Assembly (NCBI RefSeq): GCF_019977355.1
Contig: NZ_AP024655.1
Span: 310,001-374,000, forward strand
Direction of reading: 5' to 3'
DNA from: Arthrobacter sp. NicSoilB8
GTDB taxonomy: Bacteria; Actinomycetota; Actinomycetes; Actinomycetales; Micrococcaceae
Length of the DNA: 64,000 bases
The first letter of the stretch is position 1. The number at the start of each line of letters is the position of its first letter. The notes under the pieces were generated by a model. The model was not told the DNA's origin. It worked only from the letters and a program-made list of their open reading frames with translations, and searched no databases. Below are positions 60,434 through 64,000 of the stretch, one piece after another. The position numbers and the translations under genes were made by a program.

Positions 60434-61775
60434 TGGTGGCGCCGGAAACGGGCTCGACTTCCGCGCCGGAAAGGGGATGGGCCAGCTCGTCGGCCGGCAT
60501 CCTGGCCGCCGCCAGCGCGACGACGGCCATCACCGGGCACACGGTCCCGGCCACGAGGAAGATCAGCCACAGCGGCACCACCTCGGCCGCCGGTCCGGCG
60601 AGAGCCATGGAGACCGGCATGAGGGCCAGCGACACGAAGAAATCCAGGCTCGAGACGCGGCCCAGCAGATGCGGCGGCACCCGGCGCTGCAGCAGGGTCC
60701 CCCAGATCACCATGCCCACCCCGCCGGTGGCGCCGAAGACGAACAGGGCCGCTGCCACGGCCCAGAAACTGTCCATGATGCCGACGGCGGCGATCGGCAG
60801 GCTGCCCGCACCCCAGGACACCATCATGACGGTGAGATAACGTCGCGGGAGCGGAAAAGAGGCCGTGGCCAGCGAAGCCGCGGCCCCGCCGACGCCCATG
60901 ATCGCGAGCAGGAAGCCGAACATGCGCGCGTCCCCGCCAAGCTGGTCCCGGACCACGAACGGGACCAGGACCTCGATGGGCCCGATCAGGAACAACACGG
61001 AAATGCAGGCCCACAGCAGGGTCCACAGCAGCCAGGGAGTGCGGACGGTGTATCTGACGCCCTCGCGGAGGTCGTGGCGCAGGGTCGTCTTGGCCCGCGC
61101 CCCGCCGGGGCCGTCGTCACCGCCCCCGCCGCCCCCGCCGACGACGCCGGCCGCAACGTCCGGCGTGTCCGGCGCCCCGGGACCGGGCTGGGGGCGAAGG
61201 AAATTCAGGATGGAAAAGGCCACCAAATGGCACACCGCAACGCCGGTGACGGCATGCGAGGGGGACAGCGCCGCCACCAGGATGCCTGCAACGGCCGGTC
61301 CGGCGGCCTGCTGGAGCATCGGCCGCATGGTCCCTTCGAGGCCGTTGGCCGCCAGCAGGTCCTCGGGTGGCAGGATTCGCGGCAGGATGGCGGAGTAGGC
61401 GGGGAAGAAGAACGCAGCCCCGACGCCGAGCACGAAGGCCCCGAGCGCCAGGTGCCAGAGCTGCAGCCAGCCCGCCATGGCCAGTCCGCTGACGGTGGCA
61501 ATGACGGCGAGGTTGGCGCCCTCGACCGCGATGATCAGGAGCCGCTGGGGCAGGCGGTCGGCGGCAATGCCGCCGGCCAGCAGAAACGCCACGAGCCCCA
61601 CGCTGCCCGCCGCCGCGACGAGGGAGAGTTCCAGCGGACCGCCGCCGAGGTGAATCACCTCGTAGACCATCGCAACGGCCCACATTCCGGAACCGAAAAT
61701 GGAGACGGCCAGCGCAGTGATCAGCACGCGGTATTCCCGGTGCGCGAAGGGGCGGAGGGCTCGCGGGGCGGGCAT
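60414..61775 (-). CDS. MFS transporter (drug-efflux-like)
   Basis: 453 residues, 12 membrane segments with a Gly-rich central loop (GGGGGGGDD). It resembles the MFS_3/EntS-like group with internal LAGGIAADRLPQRLL and LLGRVSSLDFFVSLALMPV. Substrate unknown. The last residues KQRGVT and the stop codon come from the palindromic repeat, so the original C-terminus was probably different or longer. Confidence 0.85.
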   Translation of the reverse strand: MPAPRALRPFAHREYRVLITALAVSIFGSGMWAVAMVYEVIHLGGGPLELSLVAAAGSVGLVAFLLAGGIAADRLPQRLLIIAVEGANLAVIATVSGLAMAGWLQLWHLALGAFVLGVGAAFFFPAYSAILPRILPPEDLLAANGLEGTMRPMLQQAAGPAVAGILVAALSPSHAVTGVAVCHLVAFSILNFLRPQPGPGAPDTPDVAAGVVGGGGGGGDDGPGGARAKTTLRHDLREGVRYTVRTPWLLWTLLWACISVLFLIGPIEVLVPFVVRDQLGGDARMFGFLLAIMGVGGAAASLATASFPLPRRYLTVMMVSWGAGSLPIAAVGIMDSFWAVAAALFVFGATGGVGMVIWGTLLQRRVPPHLLGRVSSLDFFVSLALMPVSMALAGPAAEVVPLWLIFLVAGTVCPVMAVVALAAARMPADELAHPLSGAEVEPVSGATKQRGVT

Positions 61776-61928
61776 GCGCCCAGTCTAGTGGCCGGCGTAG
61801 CGGCCGGTCTTATGGCCGGTCCGGTGGCGTGGTCCACGAGGGGCGCGGCCGGGGCGGGGGCTGAGTCTGCCCGGGCCGTGCCCTAGTGTTAAGTGAACTT
61901 AGTTTTTCGGTTCCGAGGAGAGGCGATC

Positions 61929-62804
61929 ATGGCCAAGCGCAGCAACCCGGCAATGAAGATTGCCCAGCAAACAGCTCACGGCGCGATGTTCGACGCCGCC
62001 GGCCAGCCCCGGCCCGGCCTCCACAACGTGCTCCTGAAGGCCGTTGAAGTCCAGCGGCCGCTGGTTCTGGCCAACATCCGCAGGCTCCAGCGCAGGCACC
62101 CGGACGCCTCGGCTGCGCAGCTGGCCGCCATCCTGGAACGCGACTACCTGCTGGCCGTCACCGGCGGCGGGGCGCTGGTGGGCGGGGCGGCTGTGATTCC
62201 GGGCGTCGGAACCGCGGCGGCGCTGGGCCTTTCGGCGGCCGCGGCGGTCGGGTTCCTCGAAGCCACGGCACTGTTCTCCACCTCGCTGGCGGAACTGCAC
62301 GGCGTGCGGATGGTGGATCCGGACCGGGCCAGCACGCTGGTCATGGCGATCATGCTGGGCGAGGAAGGCACTGAGCTGCTGAGCTCGCTGAGCGGGCAGG
62401 CCCTGGGCCGCGGCAAGGGGCCGTCCCAGGCCTGGACCGCGGCCTTCACCCGCCGCGTCCCCCTTGCCGGCTTCGGCGCGGTGCGCGCCAAGATCCAGAC
62501 GATGTTCCTCCGGACCCTGCTGAAAAAGCAGGGCACGGCCTGGTTGGGCCGTGCCCTGCCGTTCGGCATCGGCGCCGTCGTTGGCGGCGTCGGCAACCGG
62601 CTGATGGCCCGCGCGGTCGTGGCGAACGCCAAGGAAGCATTCGGGCCCATCCCGGACACGATTCCGGGAGAGCTTCAGGCCCTCGCGGACACCACCGGCC
62701 CGGCCGCGCTCCACGACACCGCACCGGACCTTTCCCTGGAGCCGCCCGCGGACCGCGGCGGCTCCAAGACATCAACGAAGGACGGCGGCACGTTTTGGAT
62801 CTGA
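61929..62804 (+). CDS. Hypothetical Gly/Ala-rich protein
   Basis: 291 residues from the ATG at 61929 (GAGGAG upstream). The centre (GGGALVGGAAVIPGVGTAAALGLSAAAAVGFLEATALF, as two hydrophobic segments) suggests membrane association; the rest is hydrophilic, with a disordered C-terminus. No family recognised with confidence. It overlaps pxpA by 10 bp, so the two are co-translated. Confidence 0.7.
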   Translation: MAKRSNPAMKIAQQTAHGAMFDAAGQPRPGLHNVLLKAVEVQRPLVLANIRRLQRRHPDASAAQLAAILERDYLLAVTGGGALVGGAAVIPGVGTAAALGLSAAAAVGFLEATALFSTSLAELHGVRMVDPDRASTLVMAIMLGEEGTELLSSLSGQALGRGKGPSQAWTAAFTRRVPLAGFGAVRAKIQTMFLRTLLKKQGTAWLGRALPFGIGAVVGGVGNRLMARAVVANAKEAFGPIPDTIPGELQALADTTGPAALHDTAPDLSLEPPADRGGSKTSTKDGGTFWI

Positions 62805-63544
62805 ACGCTGATTTGGGGGAGTCCTTCGGGACGTGGACCTTGGGCGACGACGCCGCCATGTTCCCGCTCGTCACGAGCGCGAGCGTGGCCTGCGGGCTGC
62901 ACGCCGGCGACCCCGTGACCATGCTGGACACCTGCCGGGCGGCGTACGAACTCGACGTCAGGGTCGGCGCCCACCTCGGCTACCCGGACCTCGCCGGGTT
63001 CGGCCTCCGCGCGCTGGACATGACCTTCGATGATCTCTTCGGCGCCGTGCTCTACCAGCTTGGCGCGCTCGACGGCGTCGCCCATGCCGTGGGTGCCTCG
63101 GTGGATTACGTCAAGTTGCACGGGGCGCTCTACGACCGCACCGTGCGCGACGCCGAGCAGGCCTCCGCCGTGGTCGCCGCCATCCAGGCCTACGACCCGG
63201 GGCTTCCCGTGCTGGGTTTCCCCGGCTCAGCCCTGCTGGGGATCGCCCAGGAAGCCGGGCATCCTGTCTTCGCCGAAGCCTTCGCCGACCGCGCCTATCT
63301 CCCGGACGGCACCCTCGTGCCGCGCTCGCAGGACGGTGCCGTGCTGCACGACGCCGGTCAGATCGCCGAGCGCGCGGTGCGGCTTGCCACGAAGGGCGAG
63401 GTTGAGGCGGTCGACGGCACTGTGCTCCGGATCGAGCCGCACTCGCTGTGCCTCCACGGGGACACACCCGGGTCCATTGCCACGGCCACCGCGATCCGTG
63501 CGGCCCTGGAGGCCGCCGGCGTCGAGCTGGAAAGTTTCGCCTGA
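62795..63544 (+). CDS. pxpA: 5-oxoprolinase subunit A (LamB/YcsF family)
   Basis: 249 residues, TTG start giving the usual MDLNADLGESFG beginning. Conserved pieces: CGLHAGDP, VGAHLGYPD, VKLHGALY, and the C-terminal LCLHGDTPGS. PxpA acts with PxpBC to hydrolyse 5-oxoproline to glutamate. PxpB/PxpC are not next to it here, as the following gene is narG. Overlaps the upstream gene. Confidence 0.93.
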   Translation: MDLNADLGESFGTWTLGDDAAMFPLVTSASVACGLHAGDPVTMLDTCRAAYELDVRVGAHLGYPDLAGFGLRALDMTFDDLFGAVLYQLGALDGVAHAVGASVDYVKLHGALYDRTVRDAEQASAVVAAIQAYDPGLPVLGFPGSALLGIAQEAGHPVFAEAFADRAYLPDGTLVPRSQDGAVLHDAGQIAERAVRLATKGEVEAVDGTVLRIEPHSLCLHGDTPGSIATATAIRAALEAAGVELESFA

Positions 63545-63560
63545 GCTGAGCTGGGCTGAG

Positions 63561-63602
63561 CTGAGCCCTGAGCCCTGAGCCCTGAGCCCTGAGCCCTGAG
63601 CC
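63561..63602 (+). repeat. 7-bp tandem repeat (CTGAGCC)x6 after pxpA
   Basis: Six exact CTGAGCC units follow irregular CTGAG pentamers beginning at the pxpA stop. A simple sequence repeat likely prone to slippage. Confidence 0.9.
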
Positions 63603-63710
63603 CCAAGCCCCGGGCCTGAAAACCGAGCCCCGGCCGGGCACTCCCTTGCCGGGTTCGCCCAGTGTCCTAAGGCCCTATCCGGCCCGGAAAGTGCCCCATA
63701 GCTTGAGGGC

Positions 63711-64000
63711 ATGACTGCCGGAGGCGCCGCGGGGTTGGACGGACCCGCCTCGGATGCAATGTTGAAGCTGGGCCGATTCTTCACGAAATGGGACCAAACC
63801 GACGACGGCAGGGCGGTGTTCCGGGAGGGCGGCCGCAAGGGCGACATCTTCTACCGGGACCGCTGGAGCCACGACAAGGTGGTCCGGTCCACACACGGGG
63901 TGAACTGCACCGGTTCCTGCTCCTGGAAGGTGTACGTCAAGGACGGCATCATCACCTGGGAATCCCAGCAGACCGACTACCCCTCGGTGGGCCCGGACAG
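63711..64000 (+). CDS. narG: Respiratory nitrate reductase alpha subunit NarG, N-terminal part
   Basis: The gene starts at ATG 63711 after GAGGG and runs off the window. The first ~97 residues match Nar[41 protein letters not shown], then [20 protein letters not shown] with the His/Cys ligands of the FS0 cluster and WESQQTDYP. NarG is the molybdenum-containing catalytic subunit of membrane nitrate reductase. Preceded by the CTGAGCC repeat. Confidence 0.95.
   Translation, partial: MTAGGAAGLDGPASDAMLKLGRFFTKWDQTDDGRAVFREGGRKGDIFYRDRWSHDKVVRSTHGVNCTGSCSWKVYVKDGIITWESQQTDYPSVGPD

Noticed and set aside
60429..61886. 485-codon plus-strand frame opposite the MFS transporter
   Set aside because: Same reason: high-GC antisense shadow, Gly/Arg/His-rich.

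Overview
The window reads as chromosomal DNA of a high-GC Gram-positive actinobacterium, most likely Micrococcaceae (Arthrobacter/Pseudarthrobacter type). The basis is uniformly GC-rich codon use, GTG/TTG starts, an actinobacterial LigD with a divergent Ku gene, an actinobacterial PHO box and a desaturase with its own ferredoxin reductase. The genus is an inference from gene content; no alignment was possible.

Layout. 1-1.8 kb: end of a ferredoxin reductase and its fatty-acid desaturase. 1.8-6.6 kb: a copper-tolerance operon on the minus strand (SHOCT protein, multicopper oxidase, CopB-type ATPase, methyltransferase) with a CsoR-family operator inside an internal promoter. 6.8-9.4 kb: radA and a FUSC-type transporter. 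9.5-15.5 kb: phosphate uptake, with a PHO box, pstSCAB and the converging low-affinity pair pit/DUF47. 15.5-17 kb: a candidate structured RNA, a conserved hypothetical gene and tRNA-Lys(TTT). 17-19.8 kb: a MarR regulator with palindromic sites, a small protein, a Ser/Thr kinase and a broken lactonase gene.

19.8-27 kb is the accessory region. It holds remains of two polymorphic-toxin cassettes (an EndoU nuclease with an overlapping immunity start, then a second toxin tip with another overlapping immunity start). It also holds two damaged IS110 transposase copies in the same orientation. Between these copies lies an apparently intact three-gene operon (TerC, small Usp-like protein, winged-helix protein) whose leader matches the yybP-ykoY manganese riboswitch.

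27-42.6 kb is mostly housekeeping: a PrmC-like methyltransferase, stress proteins, aldo/keto reductase, dodecin, esterase and a CsoR/CstR-family sensor. It also holds a GntR-controlled sugar-acid operon (DUF1537 kinase, dehydrogenase, GntP permease, class II aldolase), an acyltransferase, a GNAT enzyme, an SDR and a second FUSC protein. 42.7-50 kb: an MHS transporter, divergent ligD/ku for bacterial NHEJ, and HPr. 50-54 kb: the fructose PTS operon (fruR-fruK-fruA), followed by an array of GGACATGTCC-like palindromes. 54.5-60.4 kb: small membrane protein, esterase, then a LacI regulator, beta-phosphoglucomutase and GH65 phosphorylase. 60.4-64 kb: MFS transporter, hypothetical membrane protein, pxpA and the start of narG.

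The most interesting material is non-genic: a 67-bp palindromic repeat in two copies (one supplies the stop codon of an MFS gene), the 350-bp palindrome array at 54.1-54.5 kb, the folded element at 15.74-15.82 kb, and the decayed toxin cassettes beside the IS110 copies. I did not see a complete, clearly new multi-gene system.
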